Assembly: GCF_000771875.1 (NCBI RefSeq)
Contig: NZ_JPXX01000005.1
Span: 62,001 to 126,000, forward strand
Reading direction: 5' to 3'
Length of the DNA: 64,000 nucleotides
From: Gallibacterium genomosp. 1
GTDB lineage: Bacteria > Pseudomonadota > Gammaproteobacteria > Enterobacterales > Pasteurellaceae
The first letter of the stretch is position 1. Every line of letters starts with the position of its first letter. Shown here piece after piece: positions 41,147-51,409 of this stretch. Both the position numbers and the translations under genes were made by a program. Under the pieces are notes generated by a model. The model worked only from the letters and a program-made list of their open reading frames with translations, made no database searches and was not told where the DNA came from.

Positions 41147-41368
41147 CTTAAATTGTCGAGCCAAATGCAATTCCTCGTCAAAATAAATTTCATAAGACGT
41201 TCGTTAACCTAAACATTTATGAGGTCGATGATTTAATTCATCGACTTTTGCTAGAGTTTCCCCATTACTATACTGATTTATCTCTTGCTGTTTCGAAAAT
41301 ATCTCGGTAATAACCCATTTGTATTTATCGAAGCACGCTTTATAAACATAATTTATATGATTTCGTAG
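41147..41368 (-). mobile_element. Decayed IS30-family transposase, C-terminal remnant
   Basis: Part of the 363-bp gap between hugZ and ruvB. On the minus strand one frame reads VDELNHRPHKCLG, then a TAA stop where IS30 transposases have Tyr, then RTSYEIYFDEELHLARQF. This is the conserved C-terminal tail of IS30-family transposases (NxRPRKxLGYxTPxE). Upstream of about 41245 the frame is open to 41368 but not recognisable, and no terminal repeats were found. A dead fragment. The rest of the gap (41369-41500) shows nothing else. Confidence 0.6.
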
Positions 41369-41500
41369 CTATTATTACCCGCAAGTTCTTGCTTCAATTA
41401 TTTGAATAGTTTGCCTTCATAAGTGAAAAGATAATTTCGATAATGCTTCGGGATTACATAGACTCCTTAAACATAGCAAAGCTTATATTGATAATAGATT

Positions 41501-42499
41501 TTATTTACTTACTCCAAAATGTCGATAAGTATGCAATGTGGCGATTCTTCCTCGTGGAGTACGTTGTAAGAAGCCTTGTTGAATTAAATAAGGTTCCAAA
41601 ACATCTTCTATTGTTTCTTTCTCTTCACCAATTGCCGCCGCTAAATTATCCAAACCGACCGGTCCCCCGTCAAAACGTTCAATAATTGCCATTAATAGTT
41701 TACGATCCATAAAGTCAAAGCCTTCTGAATCAATGTCTAGCATTGTTAGAGCTAGTTTAGCAATTTCTACCGAAATAAAACCGCCATTTTTTACATCGGC
41801 ATAATCGCGAACACGACGCAATAATCGATTCACGATTCGAGGTGTACCGCGTGAACGGCGTGCAATTTCGTGTGCTGCTTGCTCATCAATCTGGAGACTA
41901 AGACAATTTGCGCTACGCACCACAATGGAGGTTAAATCTTCAATGGAATAAAATTCCAAGCGTTGCACAATGCCAAAGCGATCTCGCAATGGCGAAGTCA
42001 ATGATCCAGCACGAGTCGTTGCGCCAACCAAAGTAAAAGGAGGCAAATCCAATTTAATCGACCGTGCTGCTGGCCCTTCACCAATCATAATATCCAGCTG
42101 ATAATCTTCCATTGCCGGATACAACACTTCCTCGATTGCCGGTGATAAACGATGAATCTCATCAATAAACAGCACATCATAAGGCTCTAAATTGGTCAAC
42201 ATTGCTGCTAAATCTCCCGCTTTTTCTAACACTGGGCCGGAAGTGGTGCGAATATTCACCCCCATTTCATTGGCGACAATATTGGCTAATGTCGTTTTTC
42301 CCAAACCGGGAGGGCCAAAAATCAATAGATGATCAAGTGCATCATTACGCATTTTTGCCGCTTTGATAAAAATATCCATCTGTTCCCGAACGTGTGGCTG
42401 TCCAACATAATCTTGCAATAATTTTGGACGAATTGCGCGGTCGATATATTCTTCTTCCGCTTTTGCTGTAGGGCTGATAATACGGTCTGCTTCAATCAT
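41501..42499 (-). CDS. ruvB: Holliday junction DNA helicase RuvB
   Basis: AAA+ motor that drives branch migration with RuvA. The 332-residue protein has [12 protein letters not shown] near the N terminus, Walker [13 protein letters not shown] (about 61-72), Walker [10 protein letters not shown], sensor [18 protein letters not shown], and a C-terminal winged helix ending TPRGRIAT. It lies 22 bp after ruvA in the same operon. Confidence 0.97.
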   Translation of the reverse strand: MIEADRIISPTAKAEEEYIDRAIRPKLLQDYVGQPHVREQMDIFIKAAKMRNDALDHLLIFGPPGLGKTTLANIVANEMGVNIRTTSGPVLEKAGDLAAMLTNLEPYDVLFIDEIHRLSPAIEEVLYPAMEDYQLDIMIGEGPAARSIKLDLPPFTLVGATTRAGSLTSPLRDRFGIVQRLEFYSIEDLTSIVVRSANCLSLQIDEQAAHEIARRSRGTPRIVNRLLRRVRDYADVKNGGFISVEIAKLALTMLDIDSEGFDFMDRKLLMAIIERFDGGPVGLDNLAAAIGEEKETIEDVLEPYLIQQGFLQRTPRGRIATLHTYRHFGVSK

Positions 42500-42521
42500 A
42501 TCTCTTTGCTTCTATGTATTG

Positions 42522-43130
42522 TTATAAGGCATTCTTCAAGGCTTCACGAATCAACTGTTCGCTATCCCATTCCGGTTTTGCCACACGTTTCACCATTTTT
42601 TCTGCTTCTACCGGTTTATAACCCAACGCAACTAACGCAGAAATGGCGTCATCCGTTGCGGAAACTTTCTCTGTATCGATGCCGCTTTGCGTTGCGGTCT
42701 GTTCAATAAAGAAATCATCGTGCTGATACGCTTTAAATTTGCCTTTCAGTTCAACAATCAAACGCTCGGCGGTTTTCTTTCCCACTCCGGGGATCTTCAC
42801 CAACTTCGACAACTCTTCGCGCTCTATCGCATAAGAAAATTCGCTTACCGACATCGCTGACAAAATAGCCAACGCTAATTTAGGGCCGACACCATTGGTT
42901 TTGATTAATTCTCTAAATAGTGTGCGATCCTGCTTATGATAGAAACCGAATAGCAGATGCGCATCTTCTCGCACCACTAAATGCGTATAAATGGCGGCTT
43001 CCATATTCACTTCCGGCAAATGATAAAAACTGGTCATTGGCAATAACACTTCATAACCAATGCCGTTAACCTCCAACAAAATTTCTGGTGGCGATTTCTC
43101 CAATAAAATACCGCGTAAATGCCCAATCAT
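42522..43130 (-). CDS. ruvA: Holliday junction DNA helicase subunit RuvA
   Basis: Tetrameric Holliday-junction-binding subunit of RuvAB, 202 residues. The N-terminal OB fold starts [20 protein letters not shown]. It is followed by helix-hairpin-helix motifs ([16 protein letters not shown] and [16 protein letters not shown]) and the C-terminal domain III that contacts RuvB ([20 protein letters not shown]). A LexA box lies 75 bp upstream. Confidence 0.97.
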   Translation of the reverse strand: MIGHLRGILLEKSPPEILLEVNGIGYEVLLPMTSFYHLPEVNMEAAIYTHLVVREDAHLLFGFYHKQDRTLFRELIKTNGVGPKLALAILSAMSVSEFSYAIEREELSKLVKIPGVGKKTAERLIVELKGKFKAYQHDDFFIEQTATQSGIDTEKVSATDDAISALVALGYKPVEAEKMVKRVAKPEWDSEQLIREALKNAL

Positions 43131-43204
43131 AATTACCTCATTTTGTCTTCATAGCACAAGTGCGCCTTGCCCTATAAAAATGTGTTCGTTAGCATACCTT
43201 TAAA

Positions 43205-43220
43205 CTGTATAAATATCCAG
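43205..43220. promoter_or_regulatory. LexA box upstream of ruvAB
   Basis: CTGTATAAATATCCAG matches the LexA consensus CTGTATATATATACAG at 14 of 16 positions, including both CTG/CAG ends with the 10-bp spacing. It lies between ruvA (minus) and the EamA gene (plus); SOS control of ruvAB fits known biology. Confidence 0.75.
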
Positions 43221-43349
43221 TTAATTAGTATTTTTTCCTGATTTATTATGCCATTATCCGCGACTGACTTGAAAAAAGTTTTACACGCCTTTCCTGAATG
43301 CTCATAATAGAAACATTGTCCTTCATTGTTCCTATAAGAAGAAAAATTT

Positions 43350-44237
43350 ATGGCAAAAAAAGATGGCATTGGTGAAATTATTCTGTTTTTTGTATCCATT
43401 TTGGCAGCTTTGGGATGGTTTTTCTCAAAGTATGCTTTAGTCGGCTTTCCGCCTGTCGGTTTTATTGGATTGCGTTTTTTCTCTGCTGCTTTGTTATTCT
43501 TGCCATTTGCCTATCCACAATTTAAACGTTTAACTCGAATCGAAGTAATGCGTGCCAGCGCCACAGGGCTGTTATTCGCTGCTTTTATGGCAACTTGGAT
43601 TATTGCTATTACTTATAGCAATAATCTTGGTGAGGGAGCTTTTTTGATGAGCATTTCAATGTTAATCGCACCATTGATTTCTTGGTTGGTGTTTCATAAT
43701 AAACCGTTACGCTCATTTTGGATTGCTTTGCCGATTGCACTTTCCGGTGTTTATTTATTGGCGATTTCTAAAGGTGAATTGCATTTTTCGACTGACAGTC
43801 TATTCTATTTACTTGCCTCGCTATTCTCAGCAAGTTATTTTGTTTTACACAATCAATATTCAAAATCAATTCCGGCTTTAGCTTTAACTACATTGCAACT
43901 TTCTGTAGTCGGTGTGCTTTGCCTTAGTTATTCATTAATAGTTGAACCGTGGAAAAGTGAAGTGCCGACTTCAGCAATTATGTGGCTAACCATTAGCGTG
44001 CTAATCGGTACCAATTTCCGTTATATGTTGCAAACAATCGGGCAACGTTACTGCAATATTGCTAACGCTTCTATTATTATGTTGCTTGAACCGGTGTGGA
44101 CAATGATAATGAGTGTTTGGTGGCTTGATGAACAATTAACAGCATTAAAATTGGCTGGTAGCGTATTAATCCTCGCCGCCTTATTAATTTATCGAATTAA
44201 AAATTTAATCGCGTTTATTCGCCGTAAAAATTATTAA
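43350..44237 (+). CDS. EamA/DMT family transporter
   Basis: Inner-membrane protein of 295 residues with about ten hydrophobic segments in two EamA repeats (roughly 10-140 and 150-285). Examples are ILAALGWFFSKYALVGFPPVGFIG in the first and the LEPVWTMIMSVWWLDEQLT block before the last helices. Substrate unknown; family members export amino acids or other metabolites. It stands alone, divergent from ruvAB. Confidence 0.85.
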   Translation: MAKKDGIGEIILFFVSILAALGWFFSKYALVGFPPVGFIGLRFFSAALLFLPFAYPQFKRLTRIEVMRASATGLLFAAFMATWIIAITYSNNLGEGAFLMSISMLIAPLISWLVFHNKPLRSFWIALPIALSGVYLLAISKGELHFSTDSLFYLLASLFSASYFVLHNQYSKSIPALALTTLQLSVVGVLCLSYSLIVEPWKSEVPTSAIMWLTISVLIGTNFRYMLQTIGQRYCNIANASIIMLLEPVWTMIMSVWWLDEQLTALKLAGSVLILAALLIYRIKNLIAFIRRKNY

Positions 44238-44294
44238 CTTTTCTATTTCAACCGCTTCCAATACAATAGCGAGCTTTTAAAAAGGATTAATCAA

Positions 44295-44837
44295 ATGGCA
44301 GATCATATTTATTGGCTGACAATGTCTTCTCCGATTGGCAATTTACAGCTTTTTGCTCAAGAACAACATTTAATTAGTGTATTGTTTGAACGCGAACAGG
44401 TACAGACACAGCAAAATTGGCGTTATGATGATCAACATCCGGTGTTGCAACAAACAAAAAACGCTTTAATACAATATTTCGCTGGACAAAGAACAGAATT
44501 TTCTGATCTGCCATTACATTTAATTGGCACGGAATTTCAACGTGCCGTTTGGTTTGCATTATTAAAAATCCCTTTTGGTCAAACTGCTAGTTATGCTGAT
44601 ATTGCTCATCAAATAAGAAAACCAAAAGCCGTGCGTGCGGTCGGTGGTGCTGTTGGAAGAAATCCTATCAGCATTATTGTGCCTTGTCATCGTATTCTCG
44701 GCAAACAACAGCAGCTCACCGGTTTTGGTGGCGGATTGCCGGCAAAACGCTATTTGTTGCAACACGAAAACATCGCTTTTGTTGATAAAGGCATTGAATT
44801 TGTCAATCCGAAACATTGGCATCAATTAGAAAAATAA
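44295..44837 (+). CDS. ogt: Methylated-DNA--protein-cysteine methyltransferase
   Basis: Suicidal DNA repair protein that removes the methyl group from O6-methylguanine. The 180-residue protein has the wing-helix GTEFQRAVWFALLKIPFGQT (about 76-95), the recognition segment RAVGGAVGRNPI, and the active-site IIVPCHRILG with the acceptor Cys at about 137. The length and lack of an Ada N-terminal domain fit Ogt. It lies 10 bp upstream of rlmJ. Confidence 0.93.
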   Translation: MADHIYWLTMSSPIGNLQLFAQEQHLISVLFEREQVQTQQNWRYDDQHPVLQQTKNALIQYFAGQRTEFSDLPLHLIGTEFQRAVWFALLKIPFGQTASYADIAHQIRKPKAVRAVGGAVGRNPISIIVPCHRILGKQQQLTGFGGGLPAKRYLLQHENIAFVDKGIEFVNPKHWHQLEK

Positions 44838-44847
44838 GAGGAAATTT

Positions 44848-45690
44848 ATGTTAAGTTATCGCCACAGTTTTCATGCTGGCAATTTTGCCGATGTGCTGAA
44901 ACATATTGTGCAACTTTTAATTATTGATGCGTTACAGCAGAAAGAGAAAGGCTTTCTCTATTTAGATACACACGCCGGCGCTGGTCTTTATTCATTACAA
45001 AGTTTTGAAGCAGAAAAAACAGCGGAATTTGAGCAAGGCGTCGGTTATTTATGGCAACGCCAAGATCTTCCCGAAACGGTGAAATATTATCTGGATCAAG
45101 TTGCGAAAGTAAATTCCCAACAAAAACTTCGTTTTTATCCCGGTTCTCCGCTATTGGCGGCAAATTTATTGCGTCCGCAAGACAGAGCCATTTTAACCGA
45201 ATTACATCCGAGCGATTATCCGTTATTACGCAAAAATATGCAGCCTTATAAAAATGTACAGGTTAAACGTGATGACGGTTTTCAGCAGTTGAAGGCAGTC
45301 TTGCCGCCCAAAGAACGGCGTGGATTTATTCTGATCGATCCGCCATATGAATTAAAAGAGGATTATCAGCTTGTAGTGGATGCCATTGTTGAGGGCTATA
45401 AACGTTTTGCTACCGGCACATACGCCATTTGGTATCCGGTGGTTTTACGTCAACAAATTAAGAAAATGGTGCGCGCTTTAGAAGAGACTCAGATCCGTAA
45501 AATCCTACAAATTGAATTGGGTATTCGCCCTGATACCGCACAACGAGGAATGACGGCAAGCGGAATGATTGTGATTAATCCGCCTTGGAAATTAGAAGCA
45601 CAAATGAAAGCCATTCTGCCGTATTTAACCAACGTTTTAGCGCCGGATGGCACCGGGCATTGGGATCTTCATTGGATTACGCCGGAATAA
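44848..45690 (+). CDS. rlmJ: 23S rRNA (adenine2030-N6)-methyltransferase RlmJ
   Basis: Methylates A2030 of 23S rRNA. The 280-residue protein begins MLSYRHSFHAGNFADVLKH, the family hallmark. It has LDTHAGAGLYSL in the SAM site and the N6-adenine motif IDPPYELKEDY (about 160-170). Probably cotranscribed with ogt. Confidence 0.95.
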   Translation: MLSYRHSFHAGNFADVLKHIVQLLIIDALQQKEKGFLYLDTHAGAGLYSLQSFEAEKTAEFEQGVGYLWQRQDLPETVKYYLDQVAKVNSQQKLRFYPGSPLLAANLLRPQDRAILTELHPSDYPLLRKNMQPYKNVQVKRDDGFQQLKAVLPPKERRGFILIDPPYELKEDYQLVVDAIVEGYKRFATGTYAIWYPVVLRQQIKKMVRALEETQIRKILQIELGIRPDTAQRGMTASGMIVINPPWKLEAQMKAILPYLTNVLAPDGTGHWDLHWITPE

Positions 45691-45796
45691 ATATCGCTAT
45701 TACCAATTAAACCAATTTATGTTAACAGTTGGCGTATTTTATTTAATTTCGTCAAAATAGACGCCATAACAGTTTAAATTTAATGGGAGAACAAAA

Positions 45797-47146
45797 ATGA
45801 GAGAATATGATTATATTGCGATTGGCGGTGGCAGCGGCGGTATCGCTTCGATTAACCGTGCTGCCAGCTATGGTCAAAAATGTGCCATTATTGAAGCCAA
45901 ATATCTTGGCGGTACTTGTGTAAACGTGGGTTGTGTGCCGAAAAAAGTGATGTGGTACGGTGCGCAAATTGCAGAAGCCATTAACCTTTATGCGCCGGAT
46001 TATGGTTTTGATGTGACTGTTAACCAATTTGATTTTACAAAATTACGTGAAAGCCGTGAAGCCTATATTGATCGTATTCATCAATCCTATGAGCGAGTTC
46101 TCGGCAATAACAAAGTTGATGTCATTCGCGGTTTTGCGAAATTTGTTGACGCACACACTGTTGAAGTCAACGGCGAATTAATCAAAGCGAAACATATCTT
46201 GATCGCAACCGGCGGTCGTCCAAGTCATCCAAACATTGAAGGTGCTGAATACGGCATTGATTCCGATGGTGTATTTGCATTGAAAGCATTGCCAAAACGT
46301 GTTGCTGTAGTCGGTGCCGGTTACATTGCAGTGGAATTGTCAGGCGTTTTACATAGTTTGGGCGTTGAAACGCATCTATTTGTGCGCAAACACGCGCCGT
46401 TGCGTAATTTTGACCCGTTAATTGTTGAAACTTTAGTGGAAATTATGAATAGCGAGGGCGCAACTTTGCACACTCACGCGATTCCACAAAAAGTGGTGAA
46501 AAATGATGACGGCTCACTCACACTCTTTTTGGAAGACGGTCGCTCACAAACCGTAGATTGCCTTGTCTGGGCGATCGGTCGTGTACCGATGACCGATCAG
46601 CTCAATTTGGAAGCTGCCGGCGTGAAAACCAACAGCAAAGGCTTTATTGAAGTTGATAAATATCAGAATACCAATGTGCAAGGTATTTATGCGGTCGGCG
46701 ATAATACCGGTGCGGTTGAATTAACACCGGTTGCAGTAGCTGCCGGTCGCCGTTTATCTGAACGTTTATTCAACAATAAACCGACTGAACATTTAGATTA
46801 CAATTTAATCCCGACTGTTGTTTTCAGCCATCCGCCAATCGGTACTGTAGGATTGACCGAGCCTCAAGCCATTGAACAATATGGCGCAGAAAATGTGAAA
46901 GTGTACAAATCTACCTTTACTTCGATGTACACGGCGGTCACACAACATCGTCAGCCTTGTCGAATGAAATTGGTTTGTGCCGGTCCGGAAGAGAAAATTG
47001 TTGGTCTGCACGGCATTGGTTTCGGTGTCGATGAAATGATTCAAGGCTTTGCGGTTGCCATTAAAATGGGCGCGACTAAAAAAGATTTTGATAATACAGT
47101 GGCAATTCACCCGACCGGTTCGGAAGAATTTGTAACAATGCGTTAA
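45797..47146 (+). CDS. gor: Glutathione-disulfide reductase
   Basis: FAD/NADPH enzyme that keeps glutathione reduced. The 449-residue protein has the FAD site [18 protein letters not shown], the redox-active [13 protein letters not shown] (Cys41 and Cys46), the NADPH Rossmann motif [13 protein letters not shown], and the dimer-interface catalytic His in [12 protein letters not shown] at the C terminus. An imperfect inverted repeat at 45730-45766 lies upstream, of unknown role. Confidence 0.96.
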   Translation: MREYDYIAIGGGSGGIASINRAASYGQKCAIIEAKYLGGTCVNVGCVPKKVMWYGAQIAEAINLYAPDYGFDVTVNQFDFTKLRESREAYIDRIHQSYERVLGNNKVDVIRGFAKFVDAHTVEVNGELIKAKHILIATGGRPSHPNIEGAEYGIDSDGVFALKALPKRVAVVGAGYIAVELSGVLHSLGVETHLFVRKHAPLRNFDPLIVETLVEIMNSEGATLHTHAIPQKVVKNDDGSLTLFLEDGRSQTVDCLVWAIGRVPMTDQLNLEAAGVKTNSKGFIEVDKYQNTNVQGIYAVGDNTGAVELTPVAVAAGRRLSERLFNNKPTEHLDYNLIPTVVFSHPPIGTVGLTEPQAIEQYGAENVKVYKSTFTSMYTAVTQHRQPCRMKLVCAGPEEKIVGLHGIGFGVDEMIQGFAVAIKMGATKKDFDNTVAIHPTGSEEFVTMR

Positions 47147-47157
47147 TTTTTTATAAT

Positions 47158-47198
47158 AAAAATCCTCGTTATTCTATTGAAATAGCGAGGATTTTTTG
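47158..47198. terminator. Bidirectional terminator between gor and fbp
   Basis: AAAAATCCTCG and CGAGGATTTTTT pair around a partly paired loop, with T runs on both strands, between convergent genes. Confidence 0.85.
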
Positions 47199-47213
47199 TT
47201 TTTTTGATAGGAA

Positions 47214-48218
47214 TTATTCTTTAAAGTCTTTCATAAATTGACCGGCTTTTTCCACCATATTTTTTGAACCGATAAAGAGCGGTGTACGTTCGTGCAATGC
47301 GGTCGGTTGAATATCAAGAATACGACGATAACCGTCAGTCGCCATACCGCCAGCCTGTTCAGCAAGGAACGCCATTGGGTTGCCTTCATACAATAGACGA
47401 AGTTTACCGTTCGGATAACGCGTGGTGGTTGGGTAAATGTAAATACCGCCTTTCAACATATTACGGTGGAAATCGGAAACCAATGAGCCGATATAACGTG
47501 ATGTATAAGGACGATTGCTTGCTTCATCTTCTTCTTGGCAATATTTAATATATTTTTTCACGCCCATTGGGAATTTCAAATAATGTCCTTCATTAATGGA
47601 GTAGCAAGCCCCATCTTGTGGAATTTTGATATTTTCGTGGGAAAGAATAAATAGACCGAGCGAAGGATCGTAAGTAAAACCGTTTACGCCGTTACCGGTG
47701 GTGTAAACCAACATGGTGGATGAACCGTAAACGATATAACCGGCGGCAACTTGGCGATTACCTGGTTGCAGAAAATCTTCTAAGGTAACCGGTTGACCGA
47801 TTGGTGAAACACGGCGATAGATAGAGAAAATAGTACCAACGGCAACGTTTACATCGATATTAGATGAGCCGTCCAAAGGATCGGTTAAGATAATATATTT
47901 TGCATTGCGTGCACGTTCTGTATCGAAAGCAACGATATTTTCTTCTTCTTCCGAACCGAAACCGGCAACTTCATCACGAGAAATAAGTGCTGCTTTCATT
48001 TTTTCGTGGGCGAATGCATCAAGTTTCATTTGTGCTTCGCCTTGTACATTTTGAACACCTGAATTTCCGATAATATCATTCGTTAAACCGGCTTTGTTAA
48101 TATCACGGTGGATAATTTTAGCCACTAAACGAATAGAGGAGAGAATACCGCTAAGTTCACCTTTGGCATTAGGGTATTCGGCTTGTTTTTCTACAATAAA
48201 TTGACCTAGAGTTTTCAT
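47214..48218 (-). CDS. fbp: Fructose-1,6-bisphosphatase class I
   Basis: Gluconeogenic hydrolysis of fructose-1,6-bisphosphate. The 334-residue protein has the metal-binding [20 protein letters not shown] (about 112-131) and the substrate-site [19 protein letters not shown] near the C terminus. Monocistronic between a shared terminator and the cdd 3' end. Confidence 0.97.
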   Translation of the reverse strand: MKTLGQFIVEKQAEYPNAKGELSGILSSIRLVAKIIHRDINKAGLTNDIIGNSGVQNVQGEAQMKLDAFAHEKMKAALISRDEVAGFGSEEEENIVAFDTERARNAKYIILTDPLDGSSNIDVNVAVGTIFSIYRRVSPIGQPVTLEDFLQPGNRQVAAGYIVYGSSTMLVYTTGNGVNGFTYDPSLGLFILSHENIKIPQDGACYSINEGHYLKFPMGVKKYIKYCQEEDEASNRPYTSRYIGSLVSDFHRNMLKGGIYIYPTTTRYPNGKLRLLYEGNPMAFLAEQAGGMATDGYRRILDIQPTALHERTPLFIGSKNMVEKAGQFMKDFKE

Positions 48219-48351
48219 AATAAACCTTACTTTTAGGATGAGAAGTTATACTATTAAAGATAACATTTTCTAATAAATGTTATAAAAATTTTTTAAACTA
48301 AAATAAAAAAATGCGAAACGGATCACAAATTTATTTTACCTTTCGATTCGA

Positions 48352-49269
48352 TTAGTTTATTTTCGCAACGAAATATTGAAATTTAATATTCGGGTTAATT
48401 GCTTGCAATAGTTGCTCTGCCATTGAGCGTTGTTGCATTTTGGTAGGCAATTCAACCATCACCGCTGCGGTAATATCCTGATCGTGATAACCGGATAATC
48501 TCACCAGATTTATTGCCACTTGTAATGCCGGCAAACTTGGATTAAATGCGGCATTTTCGGCATAGCGACCGGTTAAAATGGTGTCATCTTTTAATAACAG
48601 TGCGACACCACAATAAGCCTGACTATAAGGTGCGTGAGAACGGTTCGCCGCCAATAATGCCTGTTGAGCCAACGGTTCAAAACTGTCAATGGTTAATTTG
48701 TTGTTATGTGGATCAAACAGACAAGTCTTGATATCAAGATCTTTCGGACCGAAAGCATCGGGTAAATATTGGTGTAAACGGTTATTTTGGGCGTGCGGTA
48801 AATGAATATAAAACTGTTCCGCACTGTTCAATTCGTTCATAAATTGGCGGCAATGCCCACAGGGTGTGTAATTTACGGTGATAGCGGTAATGGTGGCTTC
48901 ATTATTCATCCAAGCGTGCGAAATCGCACTCTGTTCGGCGTGGATGGTCTGCTGCATACTGCTATCGCAAAATTCTTGATTTGCACCGAAATAAAGCGCA
49001 CCGCTGATACCGTGTGCCACAGCACCAACGTTAAAATTGGAAACAGGCGTAACGGAATAACAGGCAGCGATAGGTAGTAATTGCAAAGCCAAGTGATTTA
49101 CGCTCAATTTGAAATTTTTGCAAAGATCACTGACGACTTGTGGCGATAATTTTCCAACAAAATGTTGTTGAGAAAGGGCTTGATAAATGTCATTAGCGAG
49201 AATTTGATCATCCCACTGCGCGAGCTGCATCTGAATTGCTTTAATTTTTGGATTAGTTGTTGCCATCAT
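48352..49269 (-). CDS. cdd: Cytidine deaminase
   Basis: Zinc enzyme deaminating cytidine to uridine in pyrimidine salvage. The 305-residue, two-domain form is as in E. coli. The active N-terminal domain has HAEQSAISHAW and PCGHCRQFMNEL, and the C-terminal domain is a degenerate copy lacking the zinc site. The first or second Met may be the start. TGTGA motifs at 49346-49350 and 49367-49371, 21 bp apart, lie upstream and could be CRP half-sites. Confidence 0.95.
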   Translation of the reverse strand: MMATTNPKIKAIQMQLAQWDDQILANDIYQALSQQHFVGKLSPQVVSDLCKNFKLSVNHLALQLLPIAACYSVTPVSNFNVGAVAHGISGALYFGANQEFCDSSMQQTIHAEQSAISHAWMNNEATITAITVNYTPCGHCRQFMNELNSAEQFYIHLPHAQNNRLHQYLPDAFGPKDLDIKTCLFDPHNNKLTIDSFEPLAQQALLAANRSHAPYSQAYCGVALLLKDDTILTGRYAENAAFNPSLPALQVAINLVRLSGYHDQDITAAVMVELPTKMQQRSMAEQLLQAINPNIKFQYFVAKIN

Positions 49270-49493
49270 AATATCCCTCTTATTTCTGACCTATGGCGTT
49301 ATGATAGAACAAATTATGCTATCCGGTTTAAATAACCTTCATTTTTGTGATGTAGGTAAAATTATTTGTGATAAATACTGTTTTTGAGTCGGTTTTTCTT
49401 GGAAAAATTGTGAATATTTTTATGCACTCATACCATTATTTTTGAAATCGCTTATACTGGCGAACTTTTATGGTTATTGGAGAAGTGGTGTTA

Positions 49494-50168
49494 ATGCCTT
49501 TTCAGATTGTGGCTCAAACAGAAAATTTTGTGGTAATCAATAAACCTTGTGGTGTCAGTGTACATAAAGATGATAATGAACAGGGTTTAACGACACAGCT
49601 TGCCGAACAGCTTGGTGTGGAGCAGGTTTGGTTGGTTCATCGTTTGGATAAAAGCACCTCCGGCTTATTATTGTGCGCCTTGAATCGACAAGCGGCAGCG
49701 GAATTATCGGCACAGTTTGCCGCACATCAGGTGCAAAAAATTTATTTGGCATTGGCAACGGGAAAACCGAAGAAAAAACAGGGTTTGATTAAAGGCGATA
49801 TGGTGCGGAGCCGGCGATCAATGTGGAAATTGTCGCCAAGCTGCAGTAATCCGGCAATTACTCGTTTTTATTCAATCAGTTGTGAAAGCGGATTGCGTTT
49901 GTTTGTCTTAAAACCGCAAACCGGAAAAACACATCAACTGCGGGTTGCAATGAAAAGTTTGGGCAGCCCGATTTTGGGTGATCCTTTGTATGGCGATAAA
50001 TCACCGGCAGATCGTTGCTATCTACACGCAGCCCTATTGGCGTTTTCATTTGCCGGAGAGCGGTTTTGCTATTCGCTGTTACCGCAAGGTGTTTATTTTG
50101 AGCGGGAGTGCGTAAAAGCGCAAATTGCGGCGGTATTACAACAAGAAATTACAGAAATACAACAATAA
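49494..50168 (+). CDS. RluA-like RNA pseudouridine synthase (HI0042/TIGR01621 type)
   Basis: A 224-residue pseudouridine synthase without an S4 domain. The catalytic Asp lies in VHRLDKSTSGLLL (about 42-54). KPQTGKTHQLRVAMKSLGSP and ILGDPLYG are the later family motifs. The target RNA is unknown. I place the start at ATG 49494 (MPFQIVAQTENF) because the preceding eight codons from the ATG at 49470 look non-conserved; GGAGA at 49479 could also serve a GTG near 49485. Confidence 0.85.
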   Translation: MPFQIVAQTENFVVINKPCGVSVHKDDNEQGLTTQLAEQLGVEQVWLVHRLDKSTSGLLLCALNRQAAAELSAQFAAHQVQKIYLALATGKPKKKQGLIKGDMVRSRRSMWKLSPSCSNPAITRFYSISCESGLRLFVLKPQTGKTHQLRVAMKSLGSPILGDPLYGDKSPADRCYLHAALLAFSFAGERFCYSLLPQGVYFERECVKAQIAAVLQQEITEIQQ

Positions 50169-50235
50169 AACGTGATTTTTTAAGCGGTTAGTATTATCAT
50201 TACTTCACTTTTAACAATTTCATTTCAGTTTAATT

Positions 50236-50277
50236 ATGACCACATTATTTTTTAGTTTTCGATTTTTTTGCTCTTAG
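50236..50277 (+). CDS. pheM: pheST operon leader peptide (PheM-like)
   Basis: A 13-codon frame, MTTLFFSFRFFCS, with five Phe codons, ends at 50277 inside the first hairpin of the attenuator. E. coli pheM is a similarly short Phe-rich leader in front of pheST. Ribosome stalling at these codons when charged tRNA-Phe is scarce would favour the antiterminator. Confidence 0.85.
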   Translation: MTTLFFSFRFFCS

Positions 50278-50353
50278 TATCTAAGAGGCGATTGGTTTAA
50301 CTAAAATCTTGGCAATTAAACTGACAAGCCTCCTCAGTATGGAGGCTTTTTTT
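50271..50353 (+). promoter_or_regulatory. Transcription attenuator of pheST
   Basis: Three mutually exclusive structures are visible. The pause hairpin is CTCTTAG/CTAAGAG (50271-50287). The antiterminator pairs GAGGC (50285-50289) with GCCTC (50328-50332). The terminator is AAGCCTCC (50326-50333) / GGAGGCTT (50341-50348) plus T run to 50353. This is the classic phenylalanine attenuation layout following the pheM leader. Confidence 0.88.
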
Positions 50354-50393
50354 ATGACAAATTTTGACGATTATTGAGTTATCTAAATCATAG

Positions 50394-51386
<993 letters not shown>

Positions 51387-51409
51387 TTTGCAGGGAGATA
51401 TTTGACAAA

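Noticed and set aside
45730-45766. Imperfect inverted repeat GGCGT...ACGCC before gor
   Set aside because: Stem interrupted and loop long; no T run for an rlmJ terminator and no recognised operator. Kept only as a remark on gor.
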